A stretch of 64,000 nt of DNA, taken from Chimonanthus salicifolius. Taxonomy: Eukaryota; Streptophyta; Magnoliopsida; Laurales; Calycanthaceae. Below the pieces are notes generated by a model. That model was given only the letters and a program-made list of their open reading frames with translations, was not told the DNA's origin and did not search any database. The DNA is taken from NCBI GenBank assembly GCA_013350335.1, contig CM023535.1, forward strand, positions 29,809,631 through 29,873,630, given 5' to 3'. Both the position numbers and the translations under genes were made by a program. Shown one piece after another: positions 23,971 to 36,937 of this stretch (positions within the stretch are counted from its first letter, which is position 1; every line of letters begins with the position of its first letter).

Positions 23971-24367
23971 TAGTGTACCATATGCAAAATGTTCGAACGA
24001 TTTAGACATGAATAATTGTCCGAACAATTTAGTAGTCCGAACGATAGAAAAATGTTTTTATTTCATATCCAGACCATGTCAACACGGAAGGACAGCGAGG
24101 TAAATTTGGGTGATGCGGAAGTACAGCACGGTAATTTTCATAAAAATCGAGAATTCTGTGTTTGTACTGACTAAATTGCTAGCCTTATTCTTACTTCAAA
24201 TGAATTCTTAATTGAATGATTGGACCGACAGCAAATTTTATAGATTACCCTTTACCAGACCTTCTTAGTTATAAGTAAGAGGATTTACCGTATTCCTTCC
24301 TATTCTTCTAATGCAGTGATAGTAGTTTATGAGAAGTTTCCTGAAATAGACTTGGCATGGGTATAGA

Positions 24368-24375
24368 CTATAAAG
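24368..24375 (+). promoter_or_regulatory. TATA box of the carboxylesterase gene
   Basis: CTATAAAG about 65 bases before the start codon, followed by a purine-rich stretch. The implied 5' UTR would be roughly 30-40 bases. It is the best TATA match just upstream of the gene. Confidence 0.55.
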
Positions 24376-24439
24376 GGGGAAGAGTGAAGACATTTCTTGC
24401 ATCCTCACCACTGAATAGACAAATTCAGGCAAAGTAGCC

Positions 24440-25450
24440 ATGGTTGCCGAGAAGCAGATTGTGGATGAAGTGGCCTGTTGGCTTCGGATCTTCGACGATG
24501 GATCGGTGGATCGATCATGGGCCGGACCCCAAGAAGTGGAGTTCCTTGCAACCCCTGTACCCGCTTCACACAAATTCATTGATGGCGTTGCGACCCGCGA
24601 CGTCGTCATTGATGCAGACTCGGGCTTAGTAGTTCGGCTCTATTTACCCGAGCTGCAATCGGACGACAAGGGTAAGCTTCCCATCCTCCTCCACTTCCAT
24701 GGCGGTGGTTTTTGCATAAGCCGAGCTAGTTGGTACATGTACTACCAATTTTACGCCGAGCTGGTGAAGTCGGCTCGAGCCATTTGTGTCTCCGTTGAGA
24801 TGCGACTGGCCCCCGAGCACCGGCTACCTGCCGCAGTGGATGATTGCTATTCAGCTCTTCTGTGGCTCCGAGACCTGGCTCACGCCAAATTGGCTGACCC
24901 ATGGCTGGGAGCCAATGCGGACTTTGGCCGGGTTTTCCTTATTGGTGATTCCTCTGGAGGGAACCTTGTGCACGAAGTGGCGGCACGTGCAGGTTGCAGT
25001 GAATGGAGCCCTCTCCGGTTAGCCGGGGCCATACCCATACACCCGGGCTTCGTTCGAGCCGAGCGGAGCCCGTCTGAGTTGAAGGTGGAATTTGAGACAC
25101 CATTTTTGACACTGGAAATGGTGGATAAGTTCTTAGATCTGGCATTACCAGAAGGTAGCACTAAAGACCATCCCATCACCTGCCCGATGGGAGCTGCAGC
25201 TCCGCCTCTTTGGAAGCTGGAGCTGCCACCATTTCTAGTTCACGTGGCCGAGAAAGATTTGCTCCGCCACACCGACTTAGAGTACATTGAGGCGATGAAG
25301 CAGGCAGGCAAAGATGTTGAAGTGATGCATAACATGGGCGTTGGCCACAGCTTCTACCTCAACAAAATAGCTGTCGATTTGGATCCTAACACAGCAACTC
25401 AGACTCAGTTTCTTATTTCTTCCATCTCTCACTTCATCAACAGCCACTGA
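24440..25450 (+). CDS. Plant CXE-type carboxylesterase (alpha/beta hydrolase), intact single exon
   Basis: A 336-residue protein of the plant CXE / hormone-sensitive-lipase-like family, normal length for the family (about 310-345). The oxyanion-hole motif HGGGF lies at residues 87-91. The nucleophile elbow GDSSGG is at 169-174 with Ser171. The acid is Asp273 (in AEKDLL) and the base is His303 (in VGHSFY). The 30-residue Asp-His spacing is typical. No signal peptide or membrane segment is evident, so it is probably cytosolic and hydrolyses esters of small molecules; the natural substrate cannot be read from sequence. Relatives include enzymes of hormone and specialised metabolism and the GID1 receptors, but the catalytic His that GID1 lacks is present here, so this is an enzyme. 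The start has a good context (G at -3 and +4). It lies alone among transposable elements. Confidence 0.95.
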   Translation: MVAEKQIVDEVACWLRIFDDGSVDRSWAGPQEVEFLATPVPASHKFIDGVATRDVVIDADSGLVVRLYLPELQSDDKGKLPILLHFHGGGFCISRASWYMYYQFYAELVKSARAICVSVEMRLAPEHRLPAAVDDCYSALLWLRDLAHAKLADPWLGANADFGRVFLIGDSSGGNLVHEVAARAGCSEWSPLRLAGAIPIHPGFVRAERSPSELKVEFETPFLTLEMVDKFLDLALPEGSTKDHPITCPMGAAAPPLWKLELPPFLVHVAEKDLLRHTDLEYIEAMKQAGKDVEVMHNMGVGHSFYLNKIAVDLDPNTATQTQFLISSISHFINSH

Positions 25451-25496
25451 GATTGCTCCACTCTACACTATTACTACCCCAAATCTCCCTGCTCTC

Positions 25497-25501
<5 letters not shown>

Positions 25502-25528
<27 letters not shown>
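25502..25528. repeat. (TA)n microsatellite
   Basis: About 13 TA units roughly 50 bases after the stop codon, probably in the 3' UTR. Likely length-polymorphic. Confidence 0.9.
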
Positions 25529-26488
25529 GAATGAATAGGAAGTGATGTTTGAAGTCATGGAATTAAAAAATAATTATGAAAGTCTGTCACTTTCTCTTAT
25601 TTTACGTAGATCTTATCTTCTCTAAAACATTGAGAAATAGAATTTTGAGATCATCTTGGAAATATGAAAATTAATTAGTGTCAGATTCATAATCCAAGTT
25701 ATTTATTCAATCAATTAAGAATTAATTTTTATTTGAATTTTATAGATTGACTATTTATTTCACACCTGTTAGACTTATAACATGCAATCTCTAAAATATA
25801 ACAATGAAATTTTATAAATTAAAATTTACCAAATGCAATCAAATTTTATATCATTTCCAGAAAAGAAAACAATGCTGATATTCGTCCATCTTTTAAAGTT
25901 TTAAGAATATATAAGTATCTGAGTAAGTTGTTGCTTCATAGAAATAATTGTTTAATTTTAACTAGAAATAATAATTGGAGTAAATAAAATAAATAATTTT
26001 GAAAATAACAATGATGAAATCAATTAAAAATTACTCCTGATTTTTAAAAGCTCACAGCAGGACAGGACAAAATTAAGCATCTGGCTCCAATAAGTCAGTG
26101 GGCCTTATAGAAAACGACGTGCTCTTAACAATATCTCCTCAAATCATACAATCTAGAAAGCTGTAATTTACAAGCTTCACAGATATAAAATTTCCTAAAT
26201 TCATACCAAAGTGATTTAGCAGGTTTCCGTAGGGTGCATATGAAATAATAAAAGGTCATGTTGATTATTGATTTTTGATCATTTGTAAAAATGCATATTG
26301 CCAAATTCAAATAGAGGGTATGGTGATTGATGATGATGGTGACGATGGTGTATAGACGTTTATTTTCTAAAAAGATTTATCCTTTATATTGATGTTAAAA
26401 GTTAGAACTATGTCACTTTAAAAAATGAATAAGTATGATAAAAAAATTTAAAGGTATATAATGACAGATATTGATAGAAATATGAGTG
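25529..26488. other. AT-rich downstream spacer
   Basis: 3' flank of the carboxylesterase gene. No second gene, RNA gene or repeat edge recognised. Confidence 0.5.
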
Positions 26489-27989
26489 TTTGTATCCTTG
26501 TGACAAATATCGGCGGTATTTTCAAATTTACCGCGTTTTTATTGGCAAAATACTGTTACTGTATTTAAAACGCGTTTTTATCGCAACGCGATAAATTTCT
26601 GATAAATTCTCGATAAAATCGCGTTAAAAATGCAATAAACATTAATAACGCGATAATATCCCAGTAAATTGTCGGTAAATTCTCTATACTATTTTTATTT
26701 CATTAATTTTTTTATTTATTCTATTTTTTATTTTTTAAATATTATAATTTCAGCGAGATTTTCCCGTTAAATTCCCAGTAAAAATTCGAGAATTTAAAAA
26801 TGTCACGCCCCGACCTGAAAGGTCGGCCCGGAACGTGACTGTTTTTTTTTTTTTTTAAGCTAAGACAAAACCAACACAACACTCAAACTGGGCCGGGTCA
26901 ACAGTTAGGCCCAAAAGTCACACATGATCCCAACATGTGGACTCAAACATATACCATAAGTCTACCCAACAAATAGACATAAAAAATAACACATGCATCC
27001 ATACACATAACATGATCACAAATTTCAACCATTGAATTATCCTTTCAAAATCATCATCAGAGTCACTATAGAAACACAGTAGTCTAATATATCACGTTAA
27101 TACAAATTAAGTACCACACCCGGTATTTAACAAAAACAAATGGTTCCAAGAACCAGAAAGCAAAGATAAGGGTATTCCCTTCCGTGGGAATCTCAAAACA
27201 CCGCCGTAGCTTATCCACCTAAGCTTGAAAAAGAGGGTTCTCCTCCTCGTGTTCATCTTCTGAAAGGTGAGTGGGGTGAGCTAACTAGCCCAGTGAAGGA
27301 AATATAACAGTGCAGTTAAGTAAACAATAGGTTAGCAATTGTAACGCCCTTCCCTTTTCACTATGCTTAATTGACCGAAAATCAGAGTTTATATATTTTT
27401 TTTTTGAAATAAAAGTGACAAAGGGCGCGGGACGTCACGACACGAGTTAAGTCCGAACTTCTAAAGCCCAGCCCTTAACTGACCAACCTTACGTGTGCGT
27501 GGAAACTAAGTCCACGAGAACGGTTCATACGTAGAAAGTAAGCTCCCGGAATTATAACTAAATGCGAAATTATAATATAGTCTATTTTACCAATTTTAGA
27601 TAGCAAGGAAGTTACATCATTTAAATTACTAAATTAGCTCAAAAGGATAACATCCGAAAGTAAAGTCCAAACCATAACAGAAATATAAATAATTACAGTC
27701 CGACGAGCTAAGTTACTCAAATTACATTTCCAAAATAAATTTAAGTAAACTATCTAGCTCGCTTCCCCAAGCTCCTACGCTTGGATCCCGTCGCGTCCTC
27801 CGTTTCCGCCATCCCCTGCGTCATCAGCTAAGGTGGAAGTAGGGCGTTAGACAACGCGCCCAGTAGGACTCCGAGTAGGGCCAACACATGGATTAGTGAT
27901 AACAAACACATAGGTAATAATATAATAAAAACCATAAAATGAATGCCATGCCGTGGGTGTCTTATGTCATGAGTCCCACCCATCATCCA

Positions 27990-28230
27990 TACCGTCATTG
28001 TGCCATGTCCCTCTTGATGGAAAAGCCTCATCCAGATATGATCAACACTAGGCATCCCCCTTGATGGCAAAGCCTCATCAAGGAATCCCCATGCTTTCTT
28101 CTCGGTCACCCCGACGGAGCATGGACTCCGGTTGTACCTTATAGTACCCCTCTTGATGGATGAATCACATCAAGATATCCCCATGCTTGCTTCTCGGTCG
28201 TCCCCACGGAGCATGGACTCCGGTTTCATT
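27990..28230. repeat. Short-hairpin module in A4 (three units)
   Basis: CTTGATG/CATCAAG at 28060-28066/28076-28082, with related units near 28013 and 28152. Two GGAG-CATGGA-CTCC hairpins follow near 28112 and 28207. Confidence 0.7.
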
Positions 28231-28587
28231 ATTTTCCCGCCCATGTCATGCATGAGATGTAAATACATTATGCTATGTAATATATATAATTCATAGCTTT
28301 AATATATAATTCATAGCCTTAACATATAATTCATAGCCTTAAAACCCATCATAAAACAAATTATATAATTACCAAAATAAATCAAAGGAACCATCACATA
28401 ACACATAATCCATGGCTTACAAAAAGGTAGGAATCCTACCGAATACCGACTAGCATTCCTTTACGTTTTCGTTCACGAATCCGGTCACCCAAACGCGCAC
28501 CGCTTGCGATGTCCGATACCATATTACATATGAATAATCAGCCCATGTTTTTAACCATTTCTAAGCCCATTAATCATACCTTAGTGG

Positions 28588-29660
28588 GGTTCGGCCATAC
28601 CCCATGGCCGAACCTCACTATCTAGGTTTTGTGGGCCCCATTTAATCCATTTAATTATTTTAATTAAATGAGTCTAAAAATCAGTAACCTATGCTCCATA
28701 AATCAGCAAATAAGGTTATTATTTAGAGCCTTTAAATCCACCAACATCCCCCATGGGGTTCGGCCATACACCATGGCCGAACCCATGGTTCTTCATTTTT
28801 TGCCATAATTACAATTTTGCCACTACTCCTTCCCATGGCTAATTACCTATTTAACCATGCACACTTAAGTCCATAACTGATCCATAACTTGGATCCATTA
28901 ATGATCCATCAACCATAATATGTACACATTAAAAATCAGTCCTTAACTTATCCTAATTTTCCATTCATCTAACCACATGCATAATCCCAAATTTAACCCA
29001 TAAAATGACCTACAAAGGGGTCATGGGTTCGGCCATACACCATGGCCGAACCCATGATGTCTTCTCCCCATTTTTCTTGGACCTTTTTACATCATTTAGC
29101 CCCACCATAAGTCCCTCCATGAGGGGTTTAAATCATACCTTTAAATCATTAACTTTGATCATCATTTGGTACATTTTTGAGTCCATTAATGACTCATTTA
29201 ATCATGCCATATTCCCCATTCTTTTCATGGTTTCCAAAATACATAAACCATCAAAATCTCCCCATGGGGTTCGGCCATACACCATGGCCGAACCCATGGT
29301 CCATGGTTTTATTTTTAAAACATTTATTTATGATGCTTAAAGTCCATTTAAAACTAACAACCTTTTTTTCATCAATTTCCATCTTTTCACATCCATTAAA
29401 ATTATTAAAAATTACCATAGGGTTCGGCCATACACCATGGCCGAACCCATGGTTCATGGCTCACCTTCATCCACCACTTTTGAGGCCCTTAAAAATCATT
29501 AATATCCTCTATGATTTTTCCTCATTAAAACTCCTTAAACTTTAACCATTTTGAGCTTCAATATCCTGAACCATCCTTCCATGGTTTTAATCCTTTAATC
29601 CCATTAAAATCTCCTAATCACCTTCCATGGGATTCGGCCATACTACATGGCCGAACCCTA
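28588..29660. repeat. Six GGTTCGGCCAT hairpins in A4
   Basis: Units near 28588, 28757, 29026, 29268, 29419 and 29632. The first has a TTAGTG/CACTA outer stem; the others have CATGG-type outer stems. Confidence 0.85.
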
Positions 29661-32334
29661 TGGCCTATGGTTCCTTCCAAAATTACATTTCTATATTTGA
29701 ATAAATCTTAATACTTAGTGTCCTTATTACATCCTTTATTTTTTTCTTAACCTAATTTATCTTTCCCATTTTGCCCATTTCTCATCATTTCCTTGGATGG
29801 ATCTTAGATCCATGGCTCATACCACTTTGGCCACCATTTAATCTAAGAAATGGATTCCATGATCCCTTTTTAATCTTAAACAAAATGTAAACTCTTGTTA
29901 AGAATTTACTTACAAATCCAACTGCTCCTCCGACTTCCTTTTCTCCCTTTGGATTCCTTAGCCTTTCTCCTTTCTTCTTTTCCTTGATCTTTGGCCAAGA
30001 TGTGCTTGATCAAAATAAGATCATCAAGGTTTGGGTCGGCCAATGATGGAGTGGTTTTGAGAGAGAGGGAGAGGATGAAAGAATGGAAAATCTTCTAAGT
30101 TTTGATCTTAGGGTGGTGACCAAGTTTGGAGTCCCCTTTTTCTCTAAGTCTTTTCTTCTTTTTCTTCTAAGTCTTGGTGTTTTCCTTGGGAGAGGGAGAG
30201 GAGGACGGTTTTGGGAAGGGAGGGAGAGAGATGAGATAAGAATGATATGAAGAAATGAGATGAAAACCCATCTCATTGGTTGCTTGGGTTAGACTCCTCC
30301 ATCATTTCTCCCACCAACCAAGCATGGGCTCCCTTGACCTTAGTGGTGGCGGTTGAGATGAAACCACCATCCTTAACCCATGGTTTTATTTGTGTTTCTT
30401 TAAATGGTTTGGTTTGTGTTTCTTAGAGTGGTTTGGGTGAGATGAAACCACCCCTTGACTTATTCCTTTTGACTCCCCATTGAACCATTTGACTAACTTA
30501 ATTAATGTAATTAATTGGATCATCAACTTAGGTTAATTAATTCTCATTTAATCCCTTTTAATCTCCTTGATTCTTTTCCATTAATCCACCAATGGTTGAC
30601 CAAGTCAACCATGGTGGCCGGCCCCACTAACTTCTAGCCTACCCGCCACCTCACTTGATGAGGTGGAGGTGGGCCCCATTCGGCCATGTCACCTAGGTTT
30701 AATAAATTCTAACTTAGGTGATTCACATTAATTAAATCAACTTAATTTAATTTGTTCTTCCTCAATTCCCTTTGACTTATCCATGGTTGACCCTACCTAT
30801 GCCTTGGTCCACATGCCACCTCACTTGGTGAGGTGGAGGTAGGCCCCACTTGGTTATGCCATCTTGATCATTTCATCACTAACTTAGGTGATTTAAGCCG
30901 ATTCAATTCATTCCCACTTATTGGATCACCATTGGGTGCATGGCCCAATTAAATTTATTTCCTACCTATTTACCTTAGAGCTTAAATCATCTTGATCTAT
31001 TGGGTCCCAAATGGGTATTGGGCCCAATTTGACCATCCTTGGCCCAACTAACCATCATTGACCATTTAAATGAATTTAAATCAATCTATGGTCCATTGGA
31101 CCATACTTGGGCCTTTGTCCAAATTTTGATCCACTTAACATTTATTCCATCAAAATTCCTAATTTCCATCATTAAAATAAATAATAGCGACATATATATT
31201 GATTTAAAAATTCTGGGCTATTACAGTAATAAACAACAGTTGTAATAAATATCTCATGTTTGATCACAAATAAGTATAATATTATCATCATTCTCATAAT
31301 TCATCATTTCTTTTGCAATACTGCTATCATCCAACGTAACGCTTGCCAACTACGCTGAGACCATTGTATTAAGTCCCGACACGGTCAAAATACATCCTTG
31401 CAAGTACATCTCCGGCTCTCCCATAGCCGATACTGACACCCTCAAGTCAGCAACTATCGACATCCGTGGTCCAGTAGACGTAAACCATCTCCCATATGGC
31501 CGATATTGGTTCAATAGTCAAGACACGTGGAAGCAGTCTTACACATTTCATATGATCAACATCATAAGCACTCTTATCATAGTGCGTCAAGTTTAGGCAC
31601 ATGAGTGGGTTCATCAAATCTGAAACCACTCATTGCTCAATGTCCATATCAAATAAACCTATTTACATCAAGCTGCAAAGTTAAGTTCCCTCACCGTATA
31701 TGTGTGGTTTCGCGGTCTCTTTTCAAACAAACAGACAAGTGCACAATCAATATACATAGCATCAAATATATACATATAAGTAGTATTTTCAAAACCATAC
31801 TTGTTTTCCCAAAAATATCCAAGGTACATAGAATTGAGTCTCCTGCTTGGGTTTTATCCCTTTTTAAATTATAATAATCCACAGATAATATAATAAAAGG
31901 GTGCTCAGTCCAAAACTCATATTGTCTTCTGGGTATTGACCAGATTGACTTATTGAGTTAGGGCTAGATCCTCGGGTCACTTGTCGGTTGTTTTCTGGAT
32001 AGGACCAGATCTGACATTTTGAGTTAGGCCTCGAGGTCACTCAGTACCCGACAAATATAGCGTCGACCTGAAAGTGAAATCACTCAGTGCCCGACCAATA
32101 GAGTCGGCTTGGAAGTGAATACAATAGTATATATACACTACAGTAATAAGAGAAGAGGGTTAGTACATTTTTAATTAACAAAATGGGTACTAACATCACA
32201 AGCAATCAATAATAATCAAATAAGAACATTTTACACTTCAAAAACTGGGTCCATTGCAACATGCCTCGGAACTAGGTACTATGGCTTCGAATCATCCGAA
32301 CCACACCTAAAACCAGTCACTGACCTCGGATCAT

Positions 32335-32615
32335 GGGTCTGACTTTGGATCGTCTGAAGATCGGGTCTCGGACCTTCCGAAGTCCTTCCAAATCGGAAAA
32401 ACAGAGAAAATAAGTCTCGGTGGGTCTGTATACTTCGGAACATCCGAAGTGGGGCTCGGAATGTCTGAGTGGGGTTCGGTCCTTCCGAACTCTGCTCGGG
32501 TCGTCCGAGTGGGTCAGGTTAGCCTCGGGCGTAACTGGGCTTCAGGTGAAGCTCGGAACGTCAGAGGGTTAGCTTTCGGACCGTCCGAAGGGTTCGGACC
32601 GTCCGAGAGTCGTCT
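32335..32615. repeat. TCGGA-NNN-TCCGA palindrome cluster in LTR B1
   Basis: Short interrupted palindromes such as CTCGGACCTTCCGAAG, TTCGGTCCTTCCGAA, CTCGGGTCGTCCGAG and TTCGGACCGTCCGAA. The outermost pair varies together (C...G or T...A) in several of them. Absent from the rest of the LTR. Confidence 0.75.
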
Positions 32616-33910
32616 TCCTCACTGTTTACACCAGTAGACAGTGACGACAGACAATAGTGAATTACGAATGCGGAAACAGAGGGTTTCCTAGACTCGATTT
32701 TCACATCTAGCCGGTCCGATGGACTCTTCTAGGAGTCCTCTTTCCATAGGGAATGGTTGGAGCTTTGAAGCTCACTAGGCCATCCGATTTTAGCACTGAA
32801 AGCTCACTGGTACACTTAAAACTGGGCTTTTCTTAAAAATTTGAAATGGTTTTACACACTCCACACTAATTCAAAATCGATTTTTCTTGATTCTAAACCA
32901 CCTATAATTGAAAGAGGAACACAGTGGTTAACTTCACTGGAGTTCCTGGGCTAAGAAATCTGATTTTTGAAAGCTTTCCCTGTAAGGTACGGTAATTGAA
33001 AAAGACAGTAAAACAGAGGCTGGGAAAGAGGGGTGATCGGCTGGAAACACAGTGCAGCTGAGACTGAGAGAAGAGAAGAGATGCAGTGGGAGTTTGGTCT
33101 GCTGGAGAGGGGCTCAATTTATAGAGAAATGGCAGGAAGAAGGGACCGGTTGGCCACTGCATGCGGCTGCATACAGCGGCAGCTGACATTTCAAACAGTA
33201 ACGATACTGTTTGGTCAGGTTGCGGATCAATCCCTCCCATTTTCCCATTTTGCAAAAAGGTCCCTGATTAGATAAAAACTCGATTTTTAACTAAACATAA
33301 GATTTTGAAAACTCAAAAACTTAATCCAACCTTACAGATAAGTTGTGTTTTGAAAACTTTGATCACCATAAAAATTTTGGAATTTAAATCTCATTAAAAG
33401 CCAATGATTTAAATAAAAACCATAATTTAACCTTATTTACTTAAATAAACAAAGGTTAAATAAAGCAATTTAGAGACCTCATTTTGGGGTGCAAAGGAAT
33501 AACTAGACCATTCTTAAAATGGTCTAAAACAAAATACTAGTTTTCGAAATTTATCCTATTTCCAAAACCTTTTAAAATAATTATTACTCCCTTTCGAGGT
33601 TTTGACGGGCGGATTTTAAATACCATTTTCTGAAAATAAAATTATTTTAAAATCAGAAATACAAATCCTTTATTAAGGAGAATAATATCATCCAATAATA
33701 ATCACATAACAACATAATTTATACAATAATCACAATAAGCGGTAAATTATCAAAATGCCCTCCAACTGGACGAGTTGGATCACTGAGCTCACGAGCTCGG
33801 ATTGGGCCACACCTTGGCTTTTCACAAAGCCCTAACCGAAATATTCGAGATTAACCGGTTAAACAAGATTATTAAGCTAAACTACGCCTAATCTGGGTCA
33901 GAGTATTACA

Positions 33911-33926
33911 TCCTACCCCCCTAAAA
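33911..33926 (-). other. Polypurine tract of gypsy B, copy 1
   Basis: On the minus strand it reads CTTTTAGGGGGGTAGGA directly before the LTR, preceded by a TTTCGGGACGAAATTTT word that is common just upstream of plant chromovirus polypurine tracts. Confidence 0.75.
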
Positions 33927-33945
33927 GAAAATTTCGTCCCGAAAT

Positions 33946-35231
33946 TTAAAACAAACTTTTACCTTTTTGGCATGTAAACAAGCCAGGGTTCAACTTCCGC
34001 ATCGTCGATTCAGGTTCCCACATCTCATGTTGCACATCGCGATGTTGCCACAACACTCGCACCAGAGGAATAGACTTCCTCCTGAGCACTTGAGTCCGAC
34101 GCTCTAGGATCTTCACTGGCACTTCTTCAAAAGTTAGGTCCTCTGACACTTCAATATCTTCAAACCTTATCACATGCGACGCGTCAGGCTTGTACTTCCT
34201 TAACATAGATACGTGGAATGTACTATGCACTATCTCCAAAACTTGAGGAAGATCTAACTGATAGGCCACTTCACCTATCCTCTTTAAGATCTCAAATGGT
34301 CCAACATATCGAGGTGATAGTTTTCCCTTGCGCCCGAACCGTTGCACTCCATGACGTGGTGCCACACGTAAGAAAATCTGTCTCCAACTGCAAACTCCAA
34401 GGGTCTTCGCCTTTTGTCAGCGTAACTCTTTTGTCTGCTTTGGGCTGTCTTGAGACGCTGTCTGATCACTTCAACTTGTTCTGACGTCTCATGCACTAGA
34501 ACAGGTCCTAGCAGTGCTTTGTCTTCTACCTCTGTCCAACATAGAGGTGACCTGCAAGGTCTGCCATACAAAGCCTCGTAGGGTGCCATCTGTACACTGG
34601 ACTGATAACTGTTGTTGTAGACAAACTCGATCAAGGGCAAGTGATCTTCCCAACTTCCCTACATATCCATCACACAAGCTCTTAGCATATCCTCTAAGGT
34701 TTGAATGGTTCTCTTTGATTGACCATCCGTCTGAGGGTGAAAAGCAGTGCTGAAGCACAATTTAGTCCCCAAATCCTCTTACAATTCTTGCCAAAACCTT
34801 GATACAAACCTCGGATCTCTACCAGATACAATGGATACAGGCACTTCATGTAATATGACTACCTCCTTCAAATAGAATCTACTTAGAGTAGCCAAAGAAT
34901 CCGTCTTCTTGATTGGCAGAAAGTGAGTTGACTTTGTCAATCGATCGACTATTACCCAAATAACGTCGTTCTTCGTAAGAGACTTCGGGAATCCGGTTAC
35001 AAAGCCCGTCGTGGTATGCTCCCACTTCCATTCAGCCACTTCTAAAGGTTGCATCTTTCCACCAGGTCGTTGATTTGCCGCTTTCACTTGTTGACAAGTT
35101 AAGCACTTAGACACAAAATCTGCTACTTCTCGTTTCATACCTTTCCACCAGAACAGTCGCTGCAAGTCATGATACATCTTTGTACCACCAGGATGCACCG
35201 CAAAGCGAGAACGATGAAAGTGATCAAGCAC
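33946..35231 (-). pseudogene. Gypsy B integrase and chromodomain, internal copy 1
   Basis: Read right to left: the zinc-binding region ([19 protein letters not shown]) at about 35220-35090; the core with the first catalytic Asp changed to Gly (TTTGFVTG, about 35010) and the second also changed (SGRD for SDRD, about 34827); a TAA at 34779-34781; then the part with [12 protein letters not shown] words and YNNSYQSS. The C-terminal part ([25 protein letters not shown]) ends in a chromodomain-like segment [18 protein letters not shown] (about 34050-33990). The family's integrase inserts element DNA and the chromodomain is thought to guide it to heterochromatin. This copy is dead. Confidence 0.88.
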
Positions 35232-35375
35232 CTTTCTCTTGCACTCGTCCGACCTTGGTACGAAAAGTCTATCTTTGAAAGTAAGACTTCCGTCCTCCTT
35301 GATCTTCCAATCTTCTAGAGTCGCTCATCCTGAAAGCTGAGTTTCCAATTCCTTCTCTTTTGGATCGTTCTGTTG

Positions 35376-36921
35376 TCATTCCAACACCAATCTAACTACC
35401 TCGGGTTGCAGGACCAAACTATGTATTCTCGCTGACCCGCTTCCTTCGATTAGCTCCAGATCGTACTCGGATAGAACTTCCAGCATCTTCCACTGCAAGG
35501 ATGCCATCCTCGCCACGTTGCTATGAGACTTCCTGCTCAAGGCATCGGCCACTACGTTGGCTTTCCTTGGGTGATAAGAGAGACTAAAGTCGTAATCTCC
35601 CAGGTACTCCATCCATCTTCGCTGCCTCATATTCAAGTCTTTCTGAGTAAAGATATAATTGAGACTATGGTGATCAGAAAACACATTAAACTTCTCACCA
35701 CAGAAGTAATGTTTACACAACTTTAACGAGAATACAACGGCTGTAAACTCCAAATCATGAGTCGGGTAGTTCTGCTCATGTCCCTTCAATTGCATGGAAC
35801 CATAAGCTACTACCTTCCCCTATTGCATGAGCACACAACCCAAACTAAACTTGGACGCGTCGCAATACACATCGTAACCTCGTCCTTGCTCGGGTATCAC
35901 CAAAACTGGACATGTCGTCAACTTCTCCTTCAGCTCTTGGAATGCTCTTTCATAAGCCTCGCTCCACTCGAACTTGACGTTCTTCCCCGTCAGCAGAGTC
36001 ATCGGCACCGCGATCTGAGAGAAGTGTGGGATAAACTTTCGGTAATATCCCGCTAATCTCAGAAAGTTCCTGATCTCGAACACGTTTTTGGGACTTTCCT
36101 GAGTCTTCACTGTTTCCACTTTCGGTGGATCTACAGAGATTCCTCCTGGAGACACCACATGTCCCAGAAACTACACTTCAGTCAACAAAAACTCACACTT
36201 GCTCAGCTTAACGAACAACTGATGCTCTCGAAGAGTCTGAAGAACAATCCGCAGATGACGTTCGTGCTCCTTCTCTGACGACGAAAAGATCAAGATATCG
36301 TCTATGAAGACTATCATGAACTCCCGCAGATACGGTTGGAACACACAATTCATCAAGTCCATAAACATGGCTGGCGCGTTCGTCAAACCGAAATGCATCA
36401 CGACAAACTCGTATAAGCCATACTGCGTCCGGAAATCAGTCTTAGGAATGTCTTCCTCTCGAATCTGCAATTGATGGTAACCCGACCTCAAATAGATTTT
36501 CGAAAAGCACTTCGATCCCCTCAAAAGATCAAAGAGGTCGTCTATTCTAGGCAACGGATATTTATTCTTAATAGTTACCTGGTTAAGCCGCCGGTAATCT
36601 ATACACATCCTCATTGATCCATCCTTCTTTTTTCACAAAGAGAGCAAGTGCGCCCCACGGCGAGTTGCTCTGACGGATAAAACCAAGTCTAAGAACCTCA
36701 TCTACCTGCGTAGCTAGCTCTCTCTGCTCTGCCGGCGCCATCCGATAAGGTGCCATGGAAATTAGAGATGTTCCTGGCTGTAGGTCTATAACAAACTCTA
36801 TTTCTCGGCGTGGAGGTAGCCCAACCAACTGGTCAGGAAACACATCCATAAACTCACACACCACCCGTGGAGCAACAGACCCTACACCACCTATATCTTC
36901 CCAACCCATGCTCGCCATCAC
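35376..36921 (-). pseudogene. Gypsy B reverse transcriptase and RNase H, internal copy 1
   Basis: The RT start (36921-36630) carries LPPRREIEF and the [11 protein letters not shown] word. A one-base expansion of a T run near 36631 shifts the frame. Motif A reads [11 protein letters not shown], so the catalytic Asp (normally KIDLR) is Tyr. Motif C is FIDDIL (about 36297-36314), the usual gypsy form. The next frame (36158-35820) has FLRLAGYYRKF and the RNase H start YCDAS, then a TAG at 35820-35822. RNase H continues at 35795-35376 with [25 protein letters not shown] and [10 protein letters not shown]. The same TAG is present in copy 2. Confidence 0.9.
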
Positions 36922-36937
36922 ACTACCAGGATACGCC

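Larger units (their letters stand above)
27340..31225 (-). mobile_element. Solo LTR A4 of family A, in LTR B1
   Basis: Starts TGTAACGCCCTTCCC and ends GGGCTATTACA. Flanks GCAAT (27335-27339) and GTAAT (31226-31230) give a 5-bp duplication with one mismatch. The undisturbed target is visible in B2 and B3 as GTTAGCAATAAACAAC. No coding region. Subfamily partner of A3. Confidence 0.9.
26801..33910 (-). repeat. Gypsy B LTR copy B1 (3' LTR), interrupted by A4
   Basis: Left edge TGTCACGCCCCGACC, right edge GAGTATTACA next to the polypurine tract. About 3.2 kb without A4. Near the left edge CCGACC/GGTCGG forms a short hairpin. The part from 31226 on continues exactly where B2 and B3 do (ATAAACAACA...). 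Confidence 0.88.

Noticed and set aside
24880..25179. Antisense open frame across the carboxylesterase
   Set aside because: It is the mirror of a conserved coding sequence; the sense frame has every family motif.
31605..31874. An 89-residue frame found in all three B LTRs (also 40142, 52693)
   Set aside because: Its repetition follows from LTR duplication; there is no recognisable domain and it runs against the element's own transcription direction. It could be revisited if transcripts were found.
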